Shown here in pieces: positions 50,045 through 59,035 of a stretch of DNA of 64,000 nucleotides. The notes under the pieces were generated by a model. That model made no database searches. It was not told where the DNA came from and saw only the letters and a list, made by a program, of their open reading frames with translations. The position numbers were made by a program, and so were the translations under genes. Origin of the DNA: Flavobacterium sp. MDT1-60 (GTDB lineage: Bacteria; Bacteroidota; Bacteroidia; Flavobacteriales; Flavobacteriaceae); the NCBI RefSeq assembly GCF_014844035.1, contig NZ_CP062159.1, forward strand, positions 2,294,001-2,358,000. The letters are read 5' to 3'. Numbering within the stretch: the first letter of the stretch is position 1; each line of letters begins with the position of its first letter.

Positions 50045-51196
50045 ATGACAGTGAAAAAGTCAGAGAGACTAATCGTAAAATTCATTACAAATCAAGCCAG
50101 TCAGGATGAAATAGAAAAATTGACGGAATGGCTTCAGGAAGAAGAGCATCAAATTGTGTTTAAGAATTTTATAAAAACAAATTATGCAATAGATACTGTG
50201 ATGAATAATTTTGATTCAACTGAGGTTAAAAAACAACTTTCAGAAAGAATTAAAAAAGAAAATAATGTTTTCCAGAAAAGAAGATTCTCATCGTATTATA
50301 AATATGCCGCTGTTCTCATTTTGGTTTTAGGAAGTTTATATTTCTATAAAAGTTCAAATTTATTTCAGAGTAAGGAAAATGTTGTGGTACCAAGACAAGA
50401 TGAAATTGTGCTTCAATTGGGCAGCGAATCTGCAGAAACAATTAATATATCTGAATCGCGAAATATCAGCGACAAAGAAGGCAATATAATTGGAAAACAA
50501 GAGAAAAACAGATTGGTATATTCCAATGTGTATTCGAATGGGAAATTGGTTTACAATACATTGAAAATTCCGTACGGTAAAAAGTTCGAAGTTCAATTAT
50601 CAGATGGAACAGTAGTGCATTTAAATGCAGGAACATCATTGCGATATCCGGTTCAGTTTATAAAAAATCAAAGCCGACAGGTTTATTTGACCGGTGAAGC
50701 ATATTTTGAAGTATCAAAAGATAAAGCACATCCTTTTACGGTAAATACGCAGGAAGTTAATGTGGAAGTTTTGGGAACTAAGTTTAACGTGAATTCATAT
50801 ACAGAAGATATAAGTACCGATGTCGTTTTAGTTGAAGGAAAAGTATCATTATATAAAGACAAAAAGACTCCGGAAAATCAAGTGTATTTATTGCCGGGAT
50901 TAAAAGGTTCAAACACACGGGGACAACAAAAAATTGCGACGGAAGATGTAAATACAGATTATTACACGGCTTGGGTAAAAGGAAGTTTAGTGTTTAAAAA
51001 TGAGCCTTTTAATGCTATTATTAAAAAGCTGGAACGTCATTACAATGTGACTTTTATAAACAAAAATAAAATACTCGGAAAAGAAATTTTCAATGCCCGT
51101 TTTGATAATGAACCTATTGAAGTGGTGCTGAAATATTTCAGCGATAGTTATGCTATTGATTATGAGATAAATGAAGATAAAATTACGATTAGATAA
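50045..51196 (+). CDS. FecR-type anti-sigma factor
   Basis: The ATG at 50045 (MTVKKSERLIVKFITNQ) gives 383 residues. A cytoplasmic sigma-binding region (about 1-75) precedes a single membrane helix (about 83-100; YAAVLILVLGSLYFYKSS). The periplasmic FecR domain has PYGKKFEVQLSDGTVVHLNAGTSLRYP (quoted as FEVQLSDGTVVHLNAGTS) and FTVNTQEVNVEVLGTKFNV. The C-terminal domain (DUF4974-like) contacts the signalling domain of the SusC-type receptor. It relays substrate binding to the divergent sigma factor. Confidence 0.92.
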   Translation: MTVKKSERLIVKFITNQASQDEIEKLTEWLQEEEHQIVFKNFIKTNYAIDTVMNNFDSTEVKKQLSERIKKENNVFQKRRFSSYYKYAAVLILVLGSLYFYKSSNLFQSKENVVVPRQDEIVLQLGSESAETINISESRNISDKEGNIIGKQEKNRLVYSNVYSNGKLVYNTLKIPYGKKFEVQLSDGTVVHLNAGTSLRYPVQFIKNQSRQVYLTGEAYFEVSKDKAHPFTVNTQEVNVEVLGTKFNVNSYTEDISTDVVLVEGKVSLYKDKKTPENQVYLLPGLKGSNTRGQQKIATEDVNTDYYTAWVKGSLVFKNEPFNAIIKKLERHYNVTFINKNKILGKEIFNARFDNEPIEVVLKYFSDSYAIDYEINEDKITIR

Positions 51197-51282
51197 AAAG
51201 AAGTAAAAAGTGATAATCTAAAATAAAAAGTAAATGCCTATGTAACAAAACGTTCAGAAAAAAAGATCGTTATTTAGAAAAA

Positions 51283-51310
51283 ACCGGAAAATGCGCCAAC
51301 ATTTCCCGGT
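51283..51310 (+). promoter_or_regulatory. Hairpin between fecR and susC genes
   Basis: ACCGGAAAATG (51283-51293) pairs with CATTTCCCGGT (51300-51310) around a 6-base loop with one bulge. No strong T tract follows, so it is more likely an attenuator or processing site in the leader of the SusC gene than a full terminator. The rest of this 170-base gap shows no gene. Confidence 0.5.
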
Positions 51311-51365
51311 AGAATAAAATGCGATCAGTAAACCTAACCAACCACAATTAAAAACATTTAAAAGT

Positions 51366-51448
51366 ATGAAAAAAGTATTGAACAAAATCAGGTTCGACAA
51401 GCCTTTTTTGAAATTTGATTTGAAAATGAAACTGACTACATTATTTTA
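51366..51448 (+). other. Displaced start and signal-peptide segment of the SusC gene (apparent frameshift)
   Basis: From the ATG at 51366 the frame reads MKKVLNKIRFDKPFLKFDLK, then MKLTTLFY and a stop at about 51450. This is the usual N-terminus of Flavobacterium SusC-type receptors, but it lies in another frame from the 51449-54955 body. Adding one T in the run at 51444-51447 would give MKLTTLFLLTTMTVMQAG and join both parts. It is a one-base deletion in the genome or a homopolymer sequencing error. Confidence 0.75.
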
Positions 51449-54400
51449 TTGACCACTATGACAGTTATGCAGGCGGGGGTAACATATTCTCAAAAAGCAA
51501 AAATGTCATTTAATGCCAGCGACATGACCGTTGGGAAAATAATTGAAAAGATTGAATATACGACCGATTATAGATTTGTTTATAATGTAAGATCGGTTGA
51601 TTTGGAACGTAAAATAGACATTAGACTAGAAGATGTTTCCATTAAAACGATTTTAAATACGATCTTTAAAGATACAGGCACTGATTATAAAATTTCGGGC
51701 TCTCATATTATTCTAACGCCTAAAAAAGCGCCGGCAGATAAACCCGCTCCAATCAAAAAAGAAGAGCAGGATTTTATTGTAAAAGGCAGAGTTACAGATG
51801 AAAAAGGGATACCATTAGTTGGTGCTGCAATTTCAGATAATGGCTCAGGAAGAGGTGTACAGACCGATTTTAACGGAGAATATCAGATTATTGCGGTTAA
51901 TAGCGAAACGACATTAGCTTTTGCTTATTTGGGTTTTGTAAGACAGGAAATAAAAGTAGCTGGCAGAAGTGTAATCAATGTTGTACTTAAAGAAGATGTA
52001 CTTGAATTAGGCGAAGTTGTACTAACTACAGGATATCAAAATATTTCGGCAGAGCAAGCTACAGGATCTTTCTCAAATTTAAAAGCAAAAGATTTTCAGG
52101 AACAGCGTTTAAGCAGTTTAGATAAAATTTTAGAAGGACGTATTGTAGGTTATCAGGACGGAAAAATTCGTGGAACAACTTCTATGCGTGGTGTAACAAC
52201 ACCTTTGTATGTTATTGACGGTTTTCCTGTTGAAAATACAAAATTAACACCTTATGCAACTATAGAAGAAAACGTACCTGGTTTTAACTTAGAAGATATC
52301 GAAACCATAACTGTTTTAAAAGATGCGGCGGCTTCGTCTATCTATGGTTCACGTGCTGCAAATGGGGTCGTAGTAATTACGACTAAAAAAGCAAAAGCAG
52401 GAAAAACAACTGTTTCATTTTCAAGCAATTTGACGGTTACACCTTATAGAAATTATACAGGAAACCTTACTGATTCTGGAGACATTATTGGCTTAGAAAG
52501 AGGATGGGCAGACGGAAATCCTAATTTAAAGACAGCGAATAGTGCTACTTACGCACAATCATTACTAACTAATGCCGTATTTACAAGCCAGGGAATGCAG
52601 ACTATTTTAAATGGTTATGCAGGAAAAACTTCAATAGCACAAATGAACAGCCGTTTGGATGAACTTGGTTCTCAAGGTCATAAATACTTTGATGATATTG
52701 CGAAATATGCAAAACGCGATCAGTATTTTATGCAGCACAACCTTAGTTTAGGAAAAGCTACTGAGAATAATGCTTTTAATGCTTCGTTGACTTATAAAGA
52801 CAATCAGCTTGAGGATATGTATTCTGAAAACCAGTCTGTTGGTGTTAATTTGAAAAACTCAACTCAAATTAACAACTGGTTATCCTTGGACTTAGGAACT
52901 TATGTGAATTTTGGAAAAGGAGATACGCAGAGTTATTTTGCTTCGAGCCCTAATTTTACTTCAGGACCTGGATTTAAATACCAGCCGTATAATCAATTGG
53001 TTAATAGCGACGGAACTAATTTTGTTTCGACACCAGAATCTCGCTACAATGCTTTTACGCTAAATTCTATCAAAAACTATGGTCTTTATGGTATGAACAT
53101 TACTCCAATGGATGAGTTGGGAAGAAATCTTATTGAAAATAAAAATTTCTTAAACAGAACGTATGCTAAGTTTAATGTAAAATTCAGTAAAGCATTTACT
53201 TACAATGTGATGTTCCAATATGAATTTGGCTCTGATCGTGCCAGTCAGTTATTTGATAAGGACTCCTATTATGTGAGAAGTAAGGTAAACGGAATGGTAA
53301 CAATTGTAAATAATAAAGCCGTTTATAATTTACCATACGGAGACATTATAAAAGAAACCAATCAGTTTTCTAATGCTTACAATTTCCGTCAGCAGTTAAA
53401 TTTCAATCAGACTTTTGCTGAAAAACATGACTTTTCTGCCATTGCCGGTATGGAAATTCGCCATTCAAAACAAGAATATAGCGACAATACACGTTATGGC
53501 TATGACTCACAGACTTTAGGTTTTGCACCAATAAACCAGGCAGATTTACTTAAAGTGTATGGAACTGTTTTTAGCGGTTACATGATACAAGACGAATTTT
53601 CGTTAGAAAAAGAATTGCAAAATCGTTATGTTTCACTTTATGGAACAGGAGGTTATGTTTATGACAAAAGATATTCTTTAACAGGAAGTATACGTTGGGA
53701 TCGTTCTAACCTTTGGGGAACAGACAGTAAATACCAAAATAAACCAATCTGGTCTGCAGGAGCAGCATGGAATATTGATAAAGAATCATTTTTTGCTGTT
53801 TCATGGGTAGATGCACTTAAGGTTCGCGGATCATATGGTATCGCAGGAAATATTGCCAAAGATTCAGCTCCATATCTTACGGCTTATTATAATTCTAATT
53901 CAAATGTTGGAGGAAATCAGGGAACCGTTAACAAGAGGCCAAACCCTGAATTATCCTGGGAAAAAACAACTACCACAAACATTGGTTTAGATTTTTCATT
54001 ATTTAAAAGCAGATTAAGCGGTACTGTAGATTTATACAACAAAAAAGGAGAGGATTTATTAGCGAGCAGTCAGGGAATTCCAACAGAAGGATGGGGTTAT
54101 TCTACTTACACGCTTAACAACGGAGAAATGACCAATAAAGGTATTGAAGTTAGTTTAAGAGGAACTATCGTAAAAACGCCTTCATTCTCTTGGGATGCCG
54201 CTGTTTTATATGCTAACAACAAAAACAAAGTAGAGTATGTGAGCGTGGAAGCTCCTGTTTATTATTTGCAGTTAGATCATGCTCAGTCTTTTCCAAGAGT
54301 TGGAACAAACTTTAACTCCATTTATGGTTACAAATGGGCTGGATTAAGCAGTACAGGAATACCTCAGGTTTATGATGCATCCGGAACTGCAGTAAAATAT

Positions 54401-54955
54401 AATCCTGCTCAATTGGATGCTATTCAGGATTATGGATCAACAGTTCCTATACACAGTGGTTCTTTTCATACTTCGGCTAACTATAAAAACTTCTCGCTTT
54501 CAGCACTTTTTGTTTACGAGTTAGGACATAAAATTAGAAATACTTTTCTGCCAATGTTAAATAATAATTACAATGGTGCAGCAGGAGGTTACGTAACCGA
54601 TATTACAATAGTAAACAATCGTATTGCAAACCGTTGGATGCAGCCAGGTGACGAAGCTTTTACAAATGTTCCAAGAGCAGTATATGAATACGATCCGGAA
54701 TTTAACTCAGATTCCCGTACTATTTATTCGTATGCAGATATTAATATTCTTGATGCATCAAATGTGAGATTAAGCAATGTTTCATTGGCATATCAAATGC
54801 CAAGCGCACTTATTAAAAGAGTAAAATTAGATGGTGTACGTTTCAATCTAAACGCAGAAAACGTATACACTTTTGCCAAAAGTACAGATGCTAAATATCT
54901 TTTAAATGGTTTCCAATCTCCAAGTTTTGTTTTGGGTGTAAATGTTAATTTCTAA
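51449..54955 (+). CDS. SusC/RagA-type TonB-dependent outer membrane receptor with STN domain
   Basis: The 1168-residue body lacks its own good start: the frame opens at a TTG, and the real start is probably 51366 in another frame. An STN signalling domain comes first (about 17-75; DMTVGKIIEKIEYTTDYRFVY quoted as MTVGKIIEKIEYTTDYRF). A carboxypeptidase-like plug-associated domain follows (about 86-175; VKGRVTDEKGIPLVGAAI), then the TonB plug (LYVIDGFPVENT, DAAASSIYGSRAANGVVVITT) and a long barrel ending FVLGVNVNF. The STN domain fits control through FecR and the ECF sigma factor. SusD follows after 17 bases. Confidence 0.9.
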   Translation: MTTMTVMQAGVTYSQKAKMSFNASDMTVGKIIEKIEYTTDYRFVYNVRSVDLERKIDIRLEDVSIKTILNTIFKDTGTDYKISGSHIILTPKKAPADKPAPIKKEEQDFIVKGRVTDEKGIPLVGAAISDNGSGRGVQTDFNGEYQIIAVNSETTLAFAYLGFVRQEIKVAGRSVINVVLKEDVLELGEVVLTTGYQNISAEQATGSFSNLKAKDFQEQRLSSLDKILEGRIVGYQDGKIRGTTSMRGVTTPLYVIDGFPVENTKLTPYATIEENVPGFNLEDIETITVLKDAAASSIYGSRAANGVVVITTKKAKAGKTTVSFSSNLTVTPYRNYTGNLTDSGDIIGLERGWADGNPNLKTANSATYAQSLLTNAVFTSQGMQTILNGYAGKTSIAQMNSRLDELGSQGHKYFDDIAKYAKRDQYFMQHNLSLGKATENNAFNASLTYKDNQLEDMYSENQSVGVNLKNSTQINNWLSLDLGTYVNFGKGDTQSYFASSPNFTSGPGFKYQPYNQLVNSDGTNFVSTPESRYNAFTLNSIKNYGLYGMNITPMDELGRNLIENKNFLNRTYAKFNVKFSKAFTYNVMFQYEFGSDRASQLFDKDSYYVRSKVNGMVTIVNNKAVYNLPYGDIIKETNQFSNAYNFRQQLNFNQTFAEKHDFSAIAGMEIRHSKQEYSDNTRYGYDSQTLGFAPINQADLLKVYGTVFSGYMIQDEFSLEKELQNRYVSLYGTGGYVYDKRYSLTGSIRWDRSNLWGTDSKYQNKPIWSAGAAWNIDKESFFAVSWVDALKVRGSYGIAGNIAKDSAPYLTAYYNSNSNVGGNQGTVNKRPNPELSWEKTTTTNIGLDFSLFKSRLSGTVDLYNKKGEDLLASSQGIPTEGWGYSTYTLNNGEMTNKGIEVSLRGTIVKTPSFSWDAAVLYANNKNKVEYVSVEAPVYYLQLDHAQSFPRVGTNFNSIYGYKWAGLSSTGIPQVYDASGTAVKYNPAQLDAIQDYGSTVPIHSGSFHTSANYKNFSLSALFVYELGHKIRNTFLPMLNNNYNGAAGGYVTDITIVNNRIANRWMQPGDEAFTNVPRAVYEYDPEFNSDSRTIYSYADINILDASNVRLSNVSLAYQMPSALIKRVKLDGVRFNLNAENVYTFAKSTDAKYLLNGFQSPSFVLGVNVNF

Positions 54956-54972
54956 TTTAAAAAGACTAGACG

Positions 54973-56379
54973 ATGAAAAATATATATAAAAAAGCAGCGT
55001 GCCTATTAGCTTTAGGATTGACTTTAGCATCTTGCGAAAATTATCTTGATGATGCTCCAAAAGGATTTAAAACACCAACAACATTAGCAGATTATGAAGC
55101 CTTTCTTCGTGACGAATATACCAATCACAGAGTTGATATTACCGGGGCTTCACAATTATTAAATGACCAATATGTAACTCTTGCCTCTTTAGCAAGTAAT
55201 AGATTGTTCAATGCAAATTATATGTGGGATGAAAATGCAGACCGTATTGCAATAAAGGTTTCAGATGAAACGGCTTATTATTCAGGTTATGCCGGAATTT
55301 CGACTTTTAATTTAATTATCGAAAATGCATTAACATCAACTAAAGCAACTGAGGCAGAACAAAGAGTGGTTTGGGCAGAAGCAAAAGTACTTCGTGCCAT
55401 GAACTATTTTAATCTGGTTAATTTTTATGCAGATACTTATGTGGCTTCAGCAGCTTCTACAAAATTATCAGTGCCTTTAATTACCAGTGCCAATATAAAT
55501 GCGCCTAGTAAACAAGTTACTATTCAGGAACTGTATGATTTTATACTGAATGATGTTAAAGAAGCTTTACCGTATTTGCCAAAAGTTTCTCAAACTGCCC
55601 TGCATCCCAATTTAGGTGCTGGTTATGCTTTATATTCAAGAGTTTATCTGCAGATGAATAATTATACAGAAGCTTTAAAATATGCAGATTTAGCATTGGC
55701 AGAAAACAATAAACTGTACGACTGGATTGCGTTTTATAATGCTAATAAAACACTAATTGAAACTCCTGGTAATTACACAACATTTACATCTCCAATGGGA
55801 TATAATTATGTAGAGAATTACACCTATCGTCATGGAGCTAGTTCTAATTTAACAACGGAAAACAGTATTCCTGTAGAACGTGCACAGCGGTTTGAAGCCG
55901 GAGATGCACGTTTCCTGTCACGTTGGAAAATTTATACTGTTGGTGCTGAAACCTATTATAGAAGAACCTTGTCCGGCGCTTTTAATTTTGGAGGAATCAC
56001 AACTGTCGAAGTGTATTTGATTAAAGCAGAATGTCTGGCTCGTGCCAATCAAATTAGTGGAGCCTTGGATGTCTTAAATACAGTTCGTAAAACACGTATT
56101 TTACCGGCTTCTTATCAGGATATTTCGACTACAGACAAAACAACTGCATTGAGAGCTATTTTGAGAACGAAAAACAACGAACTTACTAACACGTTGATTC
56201 CTTTTGCAGATGCTCGTCGTTTAAATGCCGAAGGTGTTTATCCGGTTAGTTACTCAAAAGTGGCAAACGGAACAACCCATACTTTATCTTCAAATTCTCA
56301 TTTATGGATAATGCCTTTCCCTCAGGGGGCTGTAAAAAATCCGGGTAACGGAACGATTACTCAAAATGTAGATAAATAA
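54973..56379 (+). CDS. SusD/RagB-family outer membrane lipoprotein
   Basis: The 468-residue protein has a lipoprotein signal peptide ending LGLTLASCENYL (cysteine about 21). TPR-like helices follow with the family phrases VVWAEAKVLRAMNYFNLVNFY, quoted as AKVLRAMNYFNLVNFYA, and VYLIKAECLARANQISGALDVLNTVR (quoted as VYLIKAECLARA). It forms the surface lid on the SusC channel and binds substrate. The ligand class cannot be read from sequence; the downstream genes suggest peptides rather than glycans. Confidence 0.93.
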   Translation: MKNIYKKAACLLALGLTLASCENYLDDAPKGFKTPTTLADYEAFLRDEYTNHRVDITGASQLLNDQYVTLASLASNRLFNANYMWDENADRIAIKVSDETAYYSGYAGISTFNLIIENALTSTKATEAEQRVVWAEAKVLRAMNYFNLVNFYADTYVASAASTKLSVPLITSANINAPSKQVTIQELYDFILNDVKEALPYLPKVSQTALHPNLGAGYALYSRVYLQMNNYTEALKYADLALAENNKLYDWIAFYNANKTLIETPGNYTTFTSPMGYNYVENYTYRHGASSNLTTENSIPVERAQRFEAGDARFLSRWKIYTVGAETYYRRTLSGAFNFGGITTVEVYLIKAECLARANQISGALDVLNTVRKTRILPASYQDISTTDKTTALRAILRTKNNELTNTLIPFADARRLNAEGVYPVSYSKVANGTTHTLSSNSHLWIMPFPQGAVKNPGNGTITQNVDK

Positions 56380-56388
56380 AAATACCAA

Positions 56389-56427
56389 AACTTCCTGAGT
56401 AGCTATTCCGAAAGGGGAGTTTTTTTA
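56389..56427 (+). terminator. Weak terminator or attenuator after SusD
   Basis: AACTTCC (56389-56395) pairs with GGGAGTT (56415-56421, one G-U), followed by a run of seven T. Its position between SusD and the first TlpA-like gene would lower expression of the downstream genes relative to the transporter. Confidence 0.55.
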
Positions 56428-56441
56428 AAAGATCAATCAAA

Positions 56442-57632
56442 ATGAACACTATCAAAAATAAAATAACAGGACTGTGCATTTGCATGTTTATGGTTTCCTA
56501 TAATCATCAGGCGCAGACCAAAAAAGCTATTCCAAAGTCTTATACTCTTGAAGGAAATATCAAAGGACTTGAAGACGGAATGGCAGTAAAATTAATTCCA
56601 GGTGCTACACATTTATCTGAGGTTGCAGTTGCCGAAACAACTATTAAGGAAGGCAAATTTTCTATTACAGGAAAACTAAATGAACCTCGCTTATTTTATG
56701 TTTCGTTTGGAAAAAACAAAGGATCAATTCCGGTTTTAGTTGAAAATTCTAAAATAAAACTAACAGCTGAAGCCGAAGTTTCAAAGGAAGACGGAAGAAT
56801 CAATTTTAAAAATGAAGTTGTTTCAGGATCAAAATCACATGATTATTATAAAAAAGAAACTGCATTTAAAGAACAATTAAACAAGGACTACGTAGAATAT
56901 CATAAAGGTACGGAGGAATTAGGAAAATTATATTCGAAAGCAAGAGTGGCTGGTAATAAAAAAGTAACGGATTCTATTGGTAATACACCAGAATGGAAAG
57001 CTTTTGAAGCAAAAGAAAAAGCATTTTTTGCAAAAGTACAATCAAGTTCAGAGAATTTAATAACAAAACACAAAGCGACCTGGTGGGGACCTTTTTTCAT
57101 GATGACGCAATACAGTTATTTCACTCCGGATCAAAAACCGGTTTTTGAGCAGTTTTCAGAAGTAGCTAAAAAAAGCTACTATGGACAATTAGTAGATAAA
57201 GACTTGAATCCTAAATCATTAATAGGAACCAGTGTTGCCAATTTCAAACTAAACGATAAAGACGGTAAACCACTTAGCGTGAAAGAAATCGTGGCAGGAA
57301 AAAAATATATTTTAATTGATTTTTGGGCTTCATGGTGTGCACCATGCCGTAAAGAAATTCCGAATTTAAAAACAGCTTATGCCAATTATGCTGAAAAAGG
57401 ATTTGAAGTTTTAAGCATTTCCATAGATAAAGACGAAAAAGCGTGGCAAAAAGCATTGGCACAAGAAAATATGCAATGGCCAAATTTATATGATGATGAT
57501 AAAGTGAGTAAAGCATTTAATGTAAAAACAATTCCGGCTACCTATTTAGTAGATGGGAAAGGTATCATCATCAGTGATAATTTAAGAGGTGCAGCATTAG
57601 AAGAAAAATTAAAAGAATTACTAAAATCATAA
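56442..57632 (+). CDS. TlpA-like thioredoxin protein with DUF4369 domain (first copy)
   Basis: The 396-residue exported protein has a signal peptide (MNTIKNKITGLCICMFMVSY). An N-terminal DUF4369-like domain follows (about 32-130; SYTLEGNIKGLEDGMAVKL). The C-terminal thioredoxin fold (about 260-395) has the active site DFWASWCAPCRKEIP. The CAPC pair suggests disulfide reductase activity in the periplasm. Unlike the second copy it shows no lipobox. The DsbD at the end of the locus could supply electrons. Confidence 0.88.
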   Translation: MNTIKNKITGLCICMFMVSYNHQAQTKKAIPKSYTLEGNIKGLEDGMAVKLIPGATHLSEVAVAETTIKEGKFSITGKLNEPRLFYVSFGKNKGSIPVLVENSKIKLTAEAEVSKEDGRINFKNEVVSGSKSHDYYKKETAFKEQLNKDYVEYHKGTEELGKLYSKARVAGNKKVTDSIGNTPEWKAFEAKEKAFFAKVQSSSENLITKHKATWWGPFFMMTQYSYFTPDQKPVFEQFSEVAKKSYYGQLVDKDLNPKSLIGTSVANFKLNDKDGKPLSVKEIVAGKKYILIDFWASWCAPCRKEIPNLKTAYANYAEKGFEVLSISIDKDEKAWQKALAQENMQWPNLYDDDKVSKAFNVKTIPATYLVDGKGIIISDNLRGAALEEKLKELLKS

Positions 57633-57820
57633 TCTGGTTTTATTTTTAAGATTTGCAATGATGATTGTATGTGGTGAAAAAATAAGCTCAGATTGGAAGA
57701 TTAAAAAGATTAAAAAAAATCTGCTGAATCTGCTAAATCTGCGAGAGAAAAAAATAAACACATAGATTCTATATGTTGAAAAATGAATACAAAGTTTTAC
57801 AAATAAAAAAATATCAAACA

Positions 57821-58951
57821 ATGAAAAACACAGTATTAAAATTAGGTTTATTGACAGTAATGCTGATAAGCACGATAACCTCTTGCTCTAAAAAAGAAGA
57901 AGGTTATACTATTAACGGAAAATTTACAGACGTAAAAGACGGAACTGTTTATTTGGAATTTACAGATGGTGATAAAACAATCAAAGATTCGGCTAAAATT
58001 GCAGAAGGTAATTTTACTTTCAAAGGGAAAATAGCAGAACCTTTATTGTACACCATAAAACTAAAAGGCTCAGATTATGGAACAGCATTTTTATTAGACA
58101 ATGAAACGATTACTTTCGAGGCTAAAAAAGATTCAATGTATCTGGCAAAAGTTTTGGGGGCAGTCCAGGATTCTATTTACAAATCTTTTTATAAAAATGA
58201 ATTCAAAAAGATTTCAGGATTGGCGGGACCCGTTTATAAAACTTCCGATTCTTTAACACAAAATGGAAAAGTAAAACTTACTGCAGAACAAAAAGTGGTA
58301 ATGGATAAACGCTGGGCAGATTTACAGGCTTTTGCTGATGGTTTAACAGATAAATTCATCAAAGGACACAAAGATAAACTGGCAGCAGCATTGGTTATTG
58401 ATGAACGAATAGTGACTTATGGAACTCCGGAAAAAGTAAAAGAATATTATGCAATTCTGACTCCGGAAATTCAGAAATCATTTTATGGAAAAAAACTAAA
58501 AGCAGCAATTGATCTTAATGATAAAACTGCTGTTGGAGTTAGAGCTCCTGAATTTTCTCAAACAGATGTAAACGGAAAAATCGTAAAATTATCTGATTAC
58601 AAAGGCAAATATGTTCTCGTTGATTTTTGGGCAAGCTGGTGCGGTCCGTGCCGAAAAGAAAATCCAAATGTGGTTTTGGCTTACAAAACCTATCATGATA
58701 AAGGATTTGATGTTTTAGGAGTTTCTCTTGATGATAAAAAGAAGCTGTGGGAAAAAGCAATCGAAAAAGACGGTTTAACCTGGACACACGTTTCTGATTT
58801 AAAAGGATGGAAAAATGAAGCAGCTGTTTTATACTGTGTAAAATTAGTTCCGACAAATTACTTAATTGGGCCTGACGGAAAAATCGTTGCGAAAAACCTT
58901 AGAGAAGCTGAACTTCAATCAAAATTGAAAGAAATTTTCAGTAAGTCATAA
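57821..58951 (+). CDS. TlpA-like thioredoxin lipoprotein with DUF4369 domain (second copy)
   Basis: The ATG at 57821 (MKNTVLKLGLLTVML) gives 376 residues with a lipobox ending LISTITSCSKK. The domain order equals that of the upstream gene: DUF4369 (about 28-115; YTINGKFTDVKDGTVYLEF), a middle helical region, and thioredoxin with VDFWASWCGPCRKENP. The two are diverged tandem duplicates, with CAPC against CGPC active sites and a lipid anchor only here, so they may act at different places. The 190-base gap between them holds a decayed copy of the CAGATTT repeat. Confidence 0.9.
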   Translation: MKNTVLKLGLLTVMLISTITSCSKKEEGYTINGKFTDVKDGTVYLEFTDGDKTIKDSAKIAEGNFTFKGKIAEPLLYTIKLKGSDYGTAFLLDNETITFEAKKDSMYLAKVLGAVQDSIYKSFYKNEFKKISGLAGPVYKTSDSLTQNGKVKLTAEQKVVMDKRWADLQAFADGLTDKFIKGHKDKLAAALVIDERIVTYGTPEKVKEYYAILTPEIQKSFYGKKLKAAIDLNDKTAVGVRAPEFSQTDVNGKIVKLSDYKGKYVLVDFWASWCGPCRKENPNVVLAYKTYHDKGFDVLGVSLDDKKKLWEKAIEKDGLTWTHVSDLKGWKNEAAVLYCVKLVPTNYLIGPDGKIVAKNLREAELQSKLKEIFSKS

Positions 58952-58968
58952 TTAATTCTTCCTATAAA

Positions 58969-59005
58969 ATATAAAACGATTGTTGTAGCAATGATCGTTT
59001 TATAT
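58969..59005 (+). terminator. Hairpin between the second TlpA-like gene and the M16 protease gene
   Basis: Perfect 12-base arms ATATAAAACGAT (58969-58980) and ATCGTTTTATAT (58994-59005) enclose a 13-base loop. The T tract is inside the arm, so termination may be partial. It may also protect the upstream messenger. Confidence 0.6.
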
Positions 59006-59035
59006 CCCTATTCATAAATTTCATAATCACAAAAA

